Shown here: positions 51,196 to 60,156 of the stretch, in pieces
Layout of the letters: every line of letters starts with the position of its first letter
Numbering within the stretch: the stretch's first letter is position 1
DNA from: Labilithrix sp.
Lineage (GTDB): Bacteria; Myxococcota_A; Polyangia; Polyangiales; Polyangiaceae
Assembly (NCBI GenBank): GCA_019637155.1
Contig: JAHBWE010000005.1
Span: forward strand, 460,187 to 524,186
Length of the DNA: 64,000 nt
Reading direction: 5' to 3'
Translations under genes and position numbers: made by a program
The notes under the pieces: generated by a model
Databases searched by the model: none
Told to the model about the DNA's origin: nothing
The model's input: the letters and a program-made list of their open reading frames with translations, nothing else

Positions 51196-51533
51196 AGGAA
51201 GAGGAGGGCGTCCGCTTCCTCGCGCTGGGACGGCTCCCCGCCTTCGCGCCTCCGCTCGCGCGGGAGGCGCTCGAGAACGGCGTCGTCGAGGTGGAGCGCG
51301 ACGTGCTCGGCTGGAACGGGACGATGGGGATGGTCCACGGCCACCTCGTCGTGCTGTGGCTCGATCCCGACACGTGCGCGCGCGTGAACGCGGCGCCCTC
51401 GGTGGTGGACGCGCTGACGGCCGCCTTCGCCGCCGCGGTCGCGAGCGTCGCGGGTCAGGCCCTCGCCGAGCTCAAGGTCCTCTCGCGCGAGATGGTCGCG
51501 CGGCGATCGACGCCCTACCGTGGTCGACTATAG
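51192..51533 (+). CDS. small conserved unknown protein coupled to stomatin
   Basis: A 113-residue protein whose ATG overlaps the stomatin stop by four bases. Segments: GVRFLALGRLPAFAPPLAREALENGVVEVERDVLGWNG, GHLVVLWLDPDTCARVNAAPSVVDALTAAFAAAVASVAGQALAELKVL. The alternation suggests an alpha/beta fold without membrane segments. No family is recognised. The overlap makes a functional link to the SPFH protein likely. It ends 9 bp before gpsA. Confidence 0.65.
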   Translation: MKEEEGVRFLALGRLPAFAPPLAREALENGVVEVERDVLGWNGTMGMVHGHLVVLWLDPDTCARVNAAPSVVDALTAAFAAAVASVAGQALAELKVLSREMVARRSTPYRGRL

Positions 51534-51542
51534 TCCCGCGCC

Positions 51543-52547
51543 ATGCGGGTGACGGTGTTGGGTGCAGGATACATGGGTAGCGCGATGGCCGAGGTCCTCG
51601 CGATGCGCGGCCACGACGTTCGGCTGTGGGGCACGTGGCTCGACGACGCGATGATCGCGCCGCTCGAGGAGGGCGAGCCGCACCCGCGCCTCAAGAAGAA
51701 GCTCGACGCGCGCGTGAAGCCGCTCCGCTCCGACAAGCTCGCCGAGGCGCTCCAAGGCGCGGAGCTCGTCGTCCACGGCGTGAGCTCCGACGGCCTCGTC
51801 CCCGTCCTCACGAAGGCGGCGCCGCACCTCCCTGACGTCCCGATCCTCAGCGTCACGAAGGGTTTCCTCCCGAGCAAGGAGAGCGGGCGGATGGAGCGCG
51901 TCGACCTGATCGCGTCCGAGGTGGTGGGGCGGAAGCTCCGCTACGTCCACGCGGCGGGGCCGGCGAAGGCGGTCGAGATCGCGCGCTCGGTCCTCACGCT
52001 CATGTTCTTCGCCGCCGCTGACGTCGCCGACGCGCGCGCGGCGCGCGACGCGATCGGGGGCGATCACCTCCGCGTCACGGTGAGCGACGACATCGCCGGG
52101 GCGGAGATCTGCTCCGCGATGAAGAACGCGTACGCGACCGGGCTCGGGCTGTGGGACGGCATGGTCGGACCCGACTGCCACAACGCGCGCGCGGCGTGCT
52201 TTCAGCAAGGCGTCATCGAGATGGCGCGGCTCGTCGCGGCCGGCGGCGGAAGGCCGGAGACCGCGTTCGCGGCGCCGGGCGTCGGCGACCTCCACGTCAC
52301 CGCCGCGGCGGGGCGCAACCGCGCCTTCGGCGAGCGCGTCGGCAAGGGCAAGCCCGCGAAGGAGGTGGCGGCGGAGATGCTCGCGAGCGGCGAGCTCACG
52401 GAGGGGTATCCCGCGATCGCGTCGGCCTGGAAGTGGGCGGCGGAGCGCGACGTGAAGGACCTCCCGCTCCTCGCGGCGCTCCACGCGATCGTCTGGGAAG
52501 GCGCCTCGGTACGGGAGACGCTCGCGAAGCTCGAGCTCTCGACCTGA
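51543..52547 (+). CDS. gpsA: NAD(P)-dependent glycerol-3-phosphate dehydrogenase
   Basis: A 334-residue enzyme. N-terminal Rossmann motif VTVLGAGYMGSAMAEVLAMRGHDVRLWG; ILSVTKGFLP corresponds to the conserved SxTKG substrate-binding segment. The catalytic Lys is in ICSAMKNAYATGLGL, followed by RPETAFAAPGVGDLHVTAAAGRNRAFGERVGKG, the family's GLGDL-T-----RN-R-G block. It makes sn-glycerol-3-phosphate from dihydroxyacetone phosphate for phospholipid synthesis. A small difference from textbook GpsA is ARLVAAGGG in place of the usual sequence, so a related GpsA paralogue is possible. Confidence 0.88.
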   Translation: MRVTVLGAGYMGSAMAEVLAMRGHDVRLWGTWLDDAMIAPLEEGEPHPRLKKKLDARVKPLRSDKLAEALQGAELVVHGVSSDGLVPVLTKAAPHLPDVPILSVTKGFLPSKESGRMERVDLIASEVVGRKLRYVHAAGPAKAVEIARSVLTLMFFAAADVADARAARDAIGGDHLRVTVSDDIAGAEICSAMKNAYATGLGLWDGMVGPDCHNARAACFQQGVIEMARLVAAGGGRPETAFAAPGVGDLHVTAAAGRNRAFGERVGKGKPAKEVAAEMLASGELTEGYPAIASAWKWAAERDVKDLPLLAALHAIVWEGASVRETLAKLELST

Positions 52548-52566
52548 GCTCTCGACCCGGGCGGTT

Positions 52567-52853
52567 CACTCGGCGCCGATGCCGACGTCGTCGAAGAGCA
52601 GCGCGCCGCCGGCGGAGGTTTGGCTCGTGCTCATCTGGCCGATGCGCAGCTCGGTCAGGTCGCTCTCGTGCGCGGCGGAGAGGGGCAGGACGAGCGGCGC
52701 CGCGCGCAGGCGCTGCTCTCCACGATCGGCTTCGTCGCCGGCGGCGCCGCGCTCGCCGGCGGCGCGCTCCTCGTCTTCTCCGCGCCGCGGAGCGCGCCGA
52801 AGACGACGATGGCGGTGGGACCCATGGGGCTATGGCTCGCGCGAGAGTGGTGA
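52567..52853. pseudogene. two gene fragments meeting head to head (debris)
   Basis: The 420-bp gap 52548-52967 holds remnants. On the minus strand, ending at TGA 52567-52569, a frame reads DLTELRIGQMSTSQTS then AGGALLFDDVGIGAE, which looks like the end of a beta-sandwich secreted protein (jelly-roll FDDV motif). On the plus strand up to the TGA before 52854, a frame reads ALLSTIGFVAGGAALAGGALL then VFSAPR, typical of the C-terminal membrane helix of myxobacterial secreted TPR proteins. The two frames meet and overlap near 52620-52700 and neither has a plausible start. 52854-52967 shows nothing. Confidence 0.5.
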
Positions 52854-52967
52854 CGCTCCCGGTGGAGAAGACGCGCCGCCGCCCCATGGTAACGACGTCG
52901 CAGCACGAGAGGACGCCGTGCGGGCCCATAAAAGAACGACGCACGTCGCGCGTCGTCGGCGGGCTCG

Positions 52968-53642
52968 CTACGCGAGGTGTCGCTGGAGGAACGCGACCGC
53001 GCGGTCCCACGCGATCTTCGCTTCGGCGGCGGCGTAGACCGCGGGGCGCGTGTCGTTCATGAAGGCGTGGTCGGCGTCGTAGACGTGGAGCTCGAACGGC
53101 GTCTTGGCGAGGGCCTCCACCTTCTGCTTCACCTCCTCCGCGCGGCCGACGGTGACCCACTCGTCCTTCTTCGCGACGTGCATCGAGATCGGCGCGGTGA
53201 CCTTCGCGTAGTCGACCTTCTCCGCGGGCGGGATCCCGTAGAACGGCACCGCCGCGGCGATGGCGGGGACGTGGCACGCCGACGCGAGCGTGAGCGCGCC
53301 GCCGAGGCAGAAGCCCGTCACGCCGACCTTGCCGTTCGAGCGCGGGTGGTCCTTCAGGAACGCGACCGCGCCGGCGATCTCGTCGACCGCCTTCAGCGTG
53401 TCGAGGGCGCCCATCAGCTTCGCCGCCTCCGCGCCGTCCTTCGTCGTCTTGCCGTGGTAGAGGTCGGGCGCGACGACGAGGAAGCCCTCCTTCGCGAAGC
53501 GATCGACGAGGCTCTCGATGTGATCGTCGAGCCCCCACCACTCCTGGAGGACGACGAGCGCCGGCGCCTTGCCTTCGCCCGCCGGCTCCGCGAGGACGCC
53601 GGTGCCGTTCTTGAAGGAGATCCGGTTGGCCATGGGCGGCAT
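52968..53642 (-). CDS. dienelactone hydrolase family protein
   Basis: A 224-residue alpha/beta hydrolase. PALVVLQEWWGLDDHIESLVDRFAKEGFLVVAPDLYHG is the characteristic DLH opening with the Glu/Trp site. The nucleophile is Cys in VGVTGFCLGGALTLASA, Asp in VAKKDEWVT, His in YDADHAFMND. It should hydrolyse lactone or ester bonds in the cytoplasm. The Cys nucleophile marks true DLH-type rather than esterase relatives, but no aromatic degradation genes surround it. MANRISF, three codons further, is an alternative start. It diverges from the cupredoxin lipoprotein gene with only 15 bp between. Confidence 0.9.
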   Translation of the reverse strand: MPPMANRISFKNGTGVLAEPAGEGKAPALVVLQEWWGLDDHIESLVDRFAKEGFLVVAPDLYHGKTTKDGAEAAKLMGALDTLKAVDEIAGAVAFLKDHPRSNGKVGVTGFCLGGALTLASACHVPAIAAAVPFYGIPPAEKVDYAKVTAPISMHVAKKDEWVTVGRAEEVKQKVEALAKTPFELHVYDADHAFMNDTRPAVYAAAEAKIAWDRAVAFLQRHLA

Positions 53643-53657
53643 GATACAAAGAGAGCC

Positions 53658-53996
53658 ATGAAACGGTGGTTGCTTCTGCTCGCGTTGGGGGGGCTCGTGG
53701 CGTGTGAGAAGAAGGCGCCCGGCGATCCGAACAAGGTGTCGATCGACGTGAAGGCGAAGTCCGACGGCTTCGATCCGTCGAGCGTGCGCCTGAACAAGGG
53801 CGCTCAGGCCGTGCTCGTCTTCACGCGGACGACCGACGAGACGTGCGCGAAGTCGGTCATCTTCCCGGAGCTGAACATCAAGAAGGAGCTCCCGAAGGAC
53901 AAGCCGGTCGAGATCGAGATCCCGACGACCGAGGCCCGCACGCTCACGTTCATGTGCGGGATGGAGATGTACAAGAGCTCCGTCGTCATCCAGTGA
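53658..53996 (+). CDS. cupredoxin-like lipoprotein
   Basis: A 112-residue lipoprotein (MKRWLLLLALGGLVAC) from ATG 53658. The mature domain follows the cupredoxin_1/EfeO pattern: VSIDVKAKSDGFDPSSVRLNKGAQAVLVFTRTTDETCAKSVIFPELNIKKELPKDKPVEIEIPTT and LTFMCGMEMYKSSVVI. The TDETCAKSV-I-P and FMCGM Cys/Met arrangement matches metal-binding cupredoxins of copper or iron handling. It is presumably periplasmic. The last 11 bp overlap the end of the convergent bioA. Confidence 0.85.
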   Translation: MKRWLLLLALGGLVACEKKAPGDPNKVSIDVKAKSDGFDPSSVRLNKGAQAVLVFTRTTDETCAKSVIFPELNIKKELPKDKPVEIEIPTTEARTLTFMCGMEMYKSSVVIQ

Positions 53997-55290
53997 TGCT
54001 CTCCGCGAGGACGCGGAGGAGATCGTCGAGGTCGGCGTCGTCGATGACGAGGGGCGGACAGACGTAGACCGTGTCGCCGAGCGGGCGGAGGTACGCGCCG
54101 CGCTCGAGCGCGCGCTCGTAGACGCGCCAGCCGGCTTCGCCGAGGTAGCCGCCGCTTCCGCTTCCGGCGAGATCGGCGGCGCCGATCATGCCTTGCGTGC
54201 GGACCCGCTCCACGCCGGGGAGCGCGGCGATGCGCTCGAAGGCGGCCGCGATCTTCGCCGCCTTCGGGCGCGTGCGCGCGACGACGTCCTCGTCGCGGTA
54301 GATCGCGAGCACCTCGCGCGCGAGCGCGGCGCCGATCGGGTTGCCGCAGAAGGTGTGGCCATAATAGAGCGCGCGCTCGCGGCCGCCGCCGCGGAAGGCG
54401 TCGTACACAGCGTCGGTCACGAGCGTCGCCGCCATCGGGACGACGCTCGCGAAGACCTTGCCGATGCAGAGGATGTCCGGCGTGACGCCGGCGTGCTCGC
54501 AGGCCCACATCGCGCCGGTGCGGCCGTAGCCGGTGAAGACCTCGTCGACGATGAGGAGCACGTCGTGCTCCTGCGTGAGGGCGCGGAGCTCGGTGAGGTA
54601 GCGCGGATCGTAGACGCGCATGCCGGCGGCGCCTTGGACGACGGGCTCCACCACCACGCCCGCGATCGTGTCGTGGTCGCGTTCGATGAGCTCGCTCATC
54701 GCCGCGAACGCGCGCGCGTAGGCGTCGGGGGCGGGGAAGGGCGCGTGCACGACGTCGAAGAGCACGTCCTGGTACGGGCGGCGGAAGACCTCGACGCCGC
54801 CGAGGCTCGTCGGGCCGAGCGTGTCGCCGTGGTACGCGCCGTCGAGGGCGACGAAGCGCGTCTTCTTCGCCGCCGCCGCGCCGCCGAGCTTCCAGCGCTG
54901 GAGCGCGATCTTGATCGCGACCTCGATCGAGCCGGAGCCGTTGTCTGTGTAAAATACACGATTCAGACCGGCGCCCGGCGCGACCGCGGCGAGCTCGGCG
55001 GCGAGGCGCGCGGAGGGCTCGTGCGTGATGCCGGCGAACGCGCAGTGGTCGAGCGTCGCCGCTTGCTCGCGGAGGACGCGGAGGAGGCGCGGGTGCGCGT
55101 GGCCGAGCGCGGCGACCCACCACGACGCGTTGCCGTCGAGGTAGCGCTTGCCGCCGGCGTCGTAGAGCGCGCTGCCCTCCGCGCGCGCGACGACGAGGGG
55201 GCTCGTGCGCTCCCAGACGTCGATCGCGGTGTACGGATGCCAGACGTGCGCGCGATCGAGGCGGACGACCTCGTCGCGCCCGGCGCTCAT
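53986..55290 (-). CDS. bioA: adenosylmethionine-8-amino-7-oxononanoate aminotransferase
   Basis: A 434-residue class III PLP aminotransferase. HVWHPYTAIDVW near the N-terminus is diagnostic of BioA, as are YLDGNASWWVAALGHAHPRL and FYTDNGSGSIEVAIKIALQ. The PLP site includes LLIVDEVFTGYGRTGAMWACEHAGVTPDILCIGKVF with the Schiff-base Lys in CIGK. It converts KAPA to DAPA in biotin synthesis, with S-adenosylmethionine as amino donor. No other bio gene is adjacent here, so the pathway is scattered. The order with a small lipoprotein is probably fortuitous. Confidence 0.93.
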   Translation of the reverse strand: MSAGRDEVVRLDRAHVWHPYTAIDVWERTSPLVVARAEGSALYDAGGKRYLDGNASWWVAALGHAHPRLLRVLREQAATLDHCAFAGITHEPSARLAAELAAVAPGAGLNRVFYTDNGSGSIEVAIKIALQRWKLGGAAAAKKTRFVALDGAYHGDTLGPTSLGGVEVFRRPYQDVLFDVVHAPFPAPDAYARAFAAMSELIERDHDTIAGVVVEPVVQGAAGMRVYDPRYLTELRALTQEHDVLLIVDEVFTGYGRTGAMWACEHAGVTPDILCIGKVFASVVPMAATLVTDAVYDAFRGGGRERALYYGHTFCGNPIGAALAREVLAIYRDEDVVARTRPKAAKIAAAFERIAALPGVERVRTQGMIGAADLAGSGSGGYLGEAGWRVYERALERGAYLRPLGDTVYVCPPLVIDDADLDDLLRVLAESITG

Positions 55291-55296
55291 CGGCCC

Positions 55297-56352
55297 TTAC
55301 TTCGCGCCGCCGCTGCCGCCCATCGGCGGGAGCTGCTGGTTCGTCATCGTCGGCGGCGGCATCGGCGCCGAGGTCGCGCCCTTCGGCGGCGCGCCGGCGT
55401 CGGGATCGTGGCCGCCGTGCGCGGCGATCGGGTCCGCCGGCGCGTCGTGGTCGATCTTGATCGAGCGCGTCGTCGAGTTCCACGGGCCTTCGATCGGCTT
55501 GTCGGAGCCGTCGACGAGCTCGGTCTTGATCTCGTAGGAGCCGTTCTGGAGGTTGTCGAGGTAGAAGGGCGGCCCCCACTTCGTGGCCTTCGCCTCGAGC
55601 GGCTTGTCGATGCCGGGGCCCGTGACCTTGACGTTCACGTGCTCCTTGCCCTCCGCGAGCGTGACGCCGGAGAGGTAGAAGTCGATGAGGACGTGGTTCG
55701 CGAGCTCGCCCTTGTACTCGCCCTTCGGGCGGCTGTAGACGAGCATCGGCTTCTTCGTGAAGTCGTCCTTCGCGTCGCCCTTCTTGCCGACCCAGAACGG
55801 CACGACCGCGAGCGCGCCCTTCGTCTTCACCGACTCGTGGTTCGCGCGGCTCGGGAACGCGACGAGGACGTGGCGGCCCTCCTTGATCTCCTCGCCGTTG
55901 GTGAGCTCCGAGAGCTTCACCGGCACCTTCGGGTCGAAGATCGCTTTGTAGGGCTTGTTGTCGAGGATGAGGTGGACGTGGCTCGAGCCGGTCGCGGTCG
56001 GCCAGTTCTTGACGTCGAGCTTCACCGAGTAGCCGGCCGCCTTGTCGTTCGGGACGACCGCTTCCTTTGCCGGCGCGGTGATCGCGACGGTGGGGAGGGC
56101 GCCGGTCGGGTCGGGGCTCGCGGCGCCGAGGGTGAGGGTGACCGGAGGCGGCGGGGCCTTCGGCGGCGCGGGCGCGGTGGAGGGCGGCTGCGCGACGGTC
56201 GACACGGTCGTCGCGCCGTCCGTCGCGGGGACGGGCGGCGGGGGCGGCGGCGGCGGGAGGTTGTCGGGGCCGCCGCACGCGATGATCACGCCGGCCCCGA
56301 GCAGAACGGGCATCACGACAGCAGCGAGGATGGACTTGGACCGGCGTTTCAT
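55297..56352 (-). CDS. Pro-rich lipoprotein with Ig-like domain, hypothetical
   Basis: ATG 56352; 351 residues. The signal ends in LGAGVIIAC, a lipobox. A Pro-rich linker (DNLPPPPPPPPVP) leads to Ig-like segments: TVAITAPAKEAVVPNDKAAGYSVKLDVKNWPTATGSSHVHLILDNKPYKAIFD and KEGRHVLVAFPSRANHESVKT, resembling the domain that precedes DUF4399-like metal-binding sequences. ATSAPMPPPTMTNQQLPPMGGSGG closes the protein. It is anchored in the envelope; function unknown. It may be cotranscribed with bioA, six bases downstream, but functional linkage is doubtful. Confidence 0.75.
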   Translation of the reverse strand: MKRRSKSILAAVVMPVLLGAGVIIACGGPDNLPPPPPPPPVPATDGATTVSTVAQPPSTAPAPPKAPPPPVTLTLGAASPDPTGALPTVAITAPAKEAVVPNDKAAGYSVKLDVKNWPTATGSSHVHLILDNKPYKAIFDPKVPVKLSELTNGEEIKEGRHVLVAFPSRANHESVKTKGALAVVPFWVGKKGDAKDDFTKKPMLVYSRPKGEYKGELANHVLIDFYLSGVTLAEGKEHVNVKVTGPGIDKPLEAKATKWGPPFYLDNLQNGSYEIKTELVDGSDKPIEGPWNSTTRSIKIDHDAPADPIAAHGGHDPDAGAPPKGATSAPMPPPTMTNQQLPPMGGSGGAK

Positions 56353-56433
56353 GGGCGCGACTTTGGCACCTCTCGACGCCGTCAAGCAAGCGGCTTGACG
56401 CGTCCGGCGGAGCGTTCGAAGGTTCGTTCGCCG

Positions 56434-56757
56434 ATGCCGCACCGCGATCGATACCTGTTCGTCTGCACGAACCGGCGCGCCGACGACAACCCGAAGGGCT
56501 CGTGCGCGCAGAAGGGGAGCGAGGAGCTCGCGAAGCGGCTCAAGGCCGCGCTCCTGCAGCGCGGCGCGTCCGCGCGCGTGCGGGCGTGCTCGAGCGGCTG
56601 CCTCGACCTCTGCGAGATCGGCGCGACTGTGCTGCAGGAGCCGGAGCACGTCGCGTACGGCAACGTGACCGCGGCGGACGTCGACGACATCGCGGAGGCG
56701 GCGGACAAGGGCCTCGTCCTCGAGCGGCTCGTGGTCCGCCCGCCGCCGAAGGGCTGA
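56434..56757 (+). CDS. thioredoxin-like [2Fe-2S] ferredoxin
   Basis: A 107-residue protein: YLFVCTNRRADDNPKGSCAQKGSEELAKRLKAALLQRG, then RVRACSSGCLDLCEIGATVLQEPEHVAYGNVTAADVDDI. The cysteines in FVCTNR, GSCAQKG, SGCLDLC match the CxnC...CxxxC ligand set of Clostridium pasteurianum-type thioredoxin-fold ferredoxins. It is cytosolic electron transfer. The next gene starts at the third base after its stop. Partner enzymes are unknown. Confidence 0.93.
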   Translation: MPHRDRYLFVCTNRRADDNPKGSCAQKGSEELAKRLKAALLQRGASARVRACSSGCLDLCEIGATVLQEPEHVAYGNVTAADVDDIAEAADKGLVLERLVVRPPPKG

Positions 56758-56759
56758 GC

Positions 56760-57233
56760 ATGTTCGGCTTCGAGCTCGCGGAGTCGATGACGGGCAGCTG
56801 GCACAGCTTCGAGGATCCGCTCGTCGATCGCGTCGTCCGCATCCAGCTGCGCCTCGTCGTCGACGGGCTCCGCCGGTTCGCGCGCCGGCGCGCCATCCGG
56901 GTGGAGGGCACCATCCACGCCGGCGGGCTCGCGGAGAACGGCGGCGCGGGGCGCGCCGTGACGGGGGAGATCCGCTGGCACCTCCTCGACGAGAACCGCG
57001 TCCCGTACGCGCTCACGTTCGAGGGCGACGACGGCGACACGTACCACCTCCGCGGCCAGCGCGACTTCTTCGTCTACAACGCGATCGGCTCGCTCACGAC
57101 GATGACGGCGAGCCTCTACGACGCGTCCGAGCGCGAGATCGGACGCGCGGTCGTCGACTTCGAGCCGAAGATGGAGCTCCCCGCGCTGCTGAGGTCGTTT
57201 CGTCCGAAGCTCTTCCTCCGCCGCGCGCGCTAG
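56760..57233 (+). CDS. conserved hypothetical protein next to ferredoxin
   Basis: ATG 56760 is two bases after the ferredoxin stop; 157 residues. MFGFELAESMTGSWHSFEDP is followed by a beta-rich body (RRRAIRVEGTIHAGGLAENGGAGRAVTGEIRWHLLDENRVPYALTFEGDDGDTYHLRGQRDFFVYNAIGSLTTMTASLYD). The pattern resembles the substrate-binding beta domain of myxobacterial lipocalin-like proteins found beside GMC oxidoreductases, but no such enzyme is encoded here. Function unknown. Confidence 0.72.
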   Translation: MFGFELAESMTGSWHSFEDPLVDRVVRIQLRLVVDGLRRFARRRAIRVEGTIHAGGLAENGGAGRAVTGEIRWHLLDENRVPYALTFEGDDGDTYHLRGQRDFFVYNAIGSLTTMTASLYDASEREIGRAVVDFEPKMELPALLRSFRPKLFLRRAR

Positions 57234-57242
57234 CCTGTGGGT

Positions 57243-57791
57243 ATGGAACGTCTCGATCCGCAGACCACGTTGCTCCTCGTCGTGGACGTGCAGGAGAAGC
57301 TCGCCGCCGCGATGCCGCCCGACGCGCTCGAGCGCGTCGTGAAGAACACGACCATCCTCCTCGAGACCGCGAAGGTGCTCGGCATGAGCGTGCTCGCGAG
57401 CGAGCAGTACACGAAGGGCCTCGGCCCCACCGTCGCGCCGCTCCGCGAGCGGCTGCCGTCGCCGGCGCTCGAGAAGATGACCTTCGACGCCGCCTCCGAC
57501 CTCGCGATCGCGCGCGCGCTGTCGGATCGCGCGCCGCGCGCGGTCGTCGTCGCGGGGATGGAGTCGCACGTCTGCGTCTTCCAGACCGCGCGCGAGCTCG
57601 TGCGGCGCGGCTACGTCACGCACGTCGTCGGCGACGCGGTCTGCTCGCGGCGCGAGGAGAACCGCGTGCTCGGCCTCTCGCTGTGCGATCGCGCCGGCGC
57701 GGTGGTGACCGGCACCGAGACGGTCGCGTTCGACCTCCTGCGCGTCGCAGGCACCGACGCGTTCAAGGCGATCTCGAAGTTGATCCGTTGA
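57243..57791 (+). CDS. isochorismatase-family hydrolase
   Basis: Start ATG 57243 preferred over GTG 57237; 182 residues. Triad of the family: Asp in LLVVDVQEKLAAAM, Lys in ALEKMTFDAASD, Cys in VVVAGMESHVCVFQTARELVRRGY. It resembles the YcaC/nicotinamidase-like branch, with a GMESHVCV motif typical of uncharacterised hydrolases. The likely reaction is amide or vinyl-ether hydrolysis; substrate unknown. It ends 13 bp before the convergent duplicated-domain gene. Confidence 0.9.
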   Translation: MERLDPQTTLLLVVDVQEKLAAAMPPDALERVVKNTTILLETAKVLGMSVLASEQYTKGLGPTVAPLRERLPSPALEKMTFDAASDLAIARALSDRAPRAVVVAGMESHVCVFQTARELVRRGYVTHVVGDAVCSRREENRVLGLSLCDRAGAVVTGTETVAFDLLRVAGTDAFKAISKLIR

Positions 57792-57804
57792 GCGTGAGCG
57801 CGCG

Positions 57805-58527
57805 TTACTCCTGCGCGTAGTCGCCCCAGAGGGCGCGGTCGGCGTCCGGGTGGCTCTCCCAGATGCCCCACCACCAGACGTCGGTGGAGCCGACGCCGTG
57901 ATTCGCGACCGTCCAGTTGCCGTTCGTGTCCTTCTTCAGGAGGGCCTCGATGCGGAAGCCGTCGAAGAGGCCTTCCTTGTCCGCCTCCTCGTAGGCGGTG
58001 CCGCGCGTCGTCGGCGCGCCGCCGCCGCGGAGCTCGATGTAGCCCTGGAGCCACGCGTAGTCGCCCTTCACGCGGAGGACGCCGTTCTCGCGGCGGACGT
58101 TGAAGACGATGTCTTGGTTCGGGATCTCGCGCTTCACCGTCGCGCGGAGCGCGTTCATGATCTGCTGCCGCTCCGACGCGACGATCTCGTCGCCGTTCTC
58201 GAGCTGGTCGAGCCAGGGGAACAGCTTGCGCGGCGCCGCGGTGTAGCGGCTCTCGATCTCCCACCACCACACGTCGGTGGAGCCGATGCCGTGCTCGACC
58301 GTCTTCCAGGTGTTGCCCTCCTTCTTGAGGAGCGCCTCGACGCGGAAGCCGTCGAAGATGCCGAGCTTGTCGTCCTGCTCGTAGAGCGTGCCGCGCGTCG
58401 TCGGCTCGCCGCCGTTGCGGAGCTGGATCTGACCCTGGAGCCACGCCCAGCCGTTCTCGATCCGGATGACGCGGCCCTGGCCCTGCACGTTGAAGACGAT
58501 GTCCTGGTTCGCGAGCGTCGGCTTCAC
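57805..58527 (-). CDS. tandem-duplicated domain protein, unknown function, possibly 5'-truncated
   Basis: A 240-residue product made of two related about 110-residue units. Unit 1: NQDIVFNVQGQGRVIRI, GWAWLQGQIQLRNGGEPTTRGT, LGIFDGFRVEALLKKEG, HGIGSTDVWWWEIESRY. Unit 2 repeats all four with 60-70% identity. Unit 2 is preceded by ALRATVKREIPNQD, while unit 1 begins at V of LRATVKPTLANQD, and the frame upstream is open for about 17 codons with no start codon. The gene may have lost its true start. Similar single-domain proteins are secreted or cytoplasmic unknowns. Confidence 0.7.
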   Translation of the reverse strand: MKPTLANQDIVFNVQGQGRVIRIENGWAWLQGQIQLRNGGEPTTRGTLYEQDDKLGIFDGFRVEALLKKEGNTWKTVEHGIGSTDVWWWEIESRYTAAPRKLFPWLDQLENGDEIVASERQQIMNALRATVKREIPNQDIVFNVRRENGVLRVKGDYAWLQGYIELRGGGAPTTRGTAYEEADKEGLFDGFRIEALLKKDTNGNWTVANHGVGSTDVWWWGIWESHPDADRALWGDYAQE

Positions 58528-58610
58528 CGTCGCGCGGAGCGTCTTCCTCGGTGGAGGGTGAGTAGGTGATTTGCCTACCTTTCACGAGTCGGGCCACAGG
58601 TTGGACGGCT

Positions 58611-58636
58611 AAATTTCGCGCAGTTAGCGCAAATTT
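58611..58636. promoter_or_regulatory. AT-rich hairpin upstream of NtrC-type regulator
   Basis: AAATTT-C-GCGC-AGTTA-GCGC-AAATTT (58611-58636): a ten-bp stem with a single-base bulge. It lies in the 176-bp gap between two divergent genes. A smaller dyad GTAGG-N7-CCTAC is at 58562-58578. Both are operator-like, and AAATTT arms stand out in this GC-rich genome. A role in controlling the sigma54 activator is a suggestion. Confidence 0.55.
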
Positions 58637-58703
58637 ACAGGATGATCCGTGGTCAACTTGGTTCCCACTGGACGAAATGTCTTGCTCATGACAAGATGGT
58701 TGG

Positions 58704-60131
<1,428 letters not shown>

Positions 60132-60156
60132 CGCGGGCTCGTGCGTGCGGCTCAGA

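Noticed and set aside
58660..58703. Possible sigma54 promoter upstream of the NtrC-type gene (GG ... TTGC)
   Set aside because: The GG and GC are separated by 12 bases, not the required 10.
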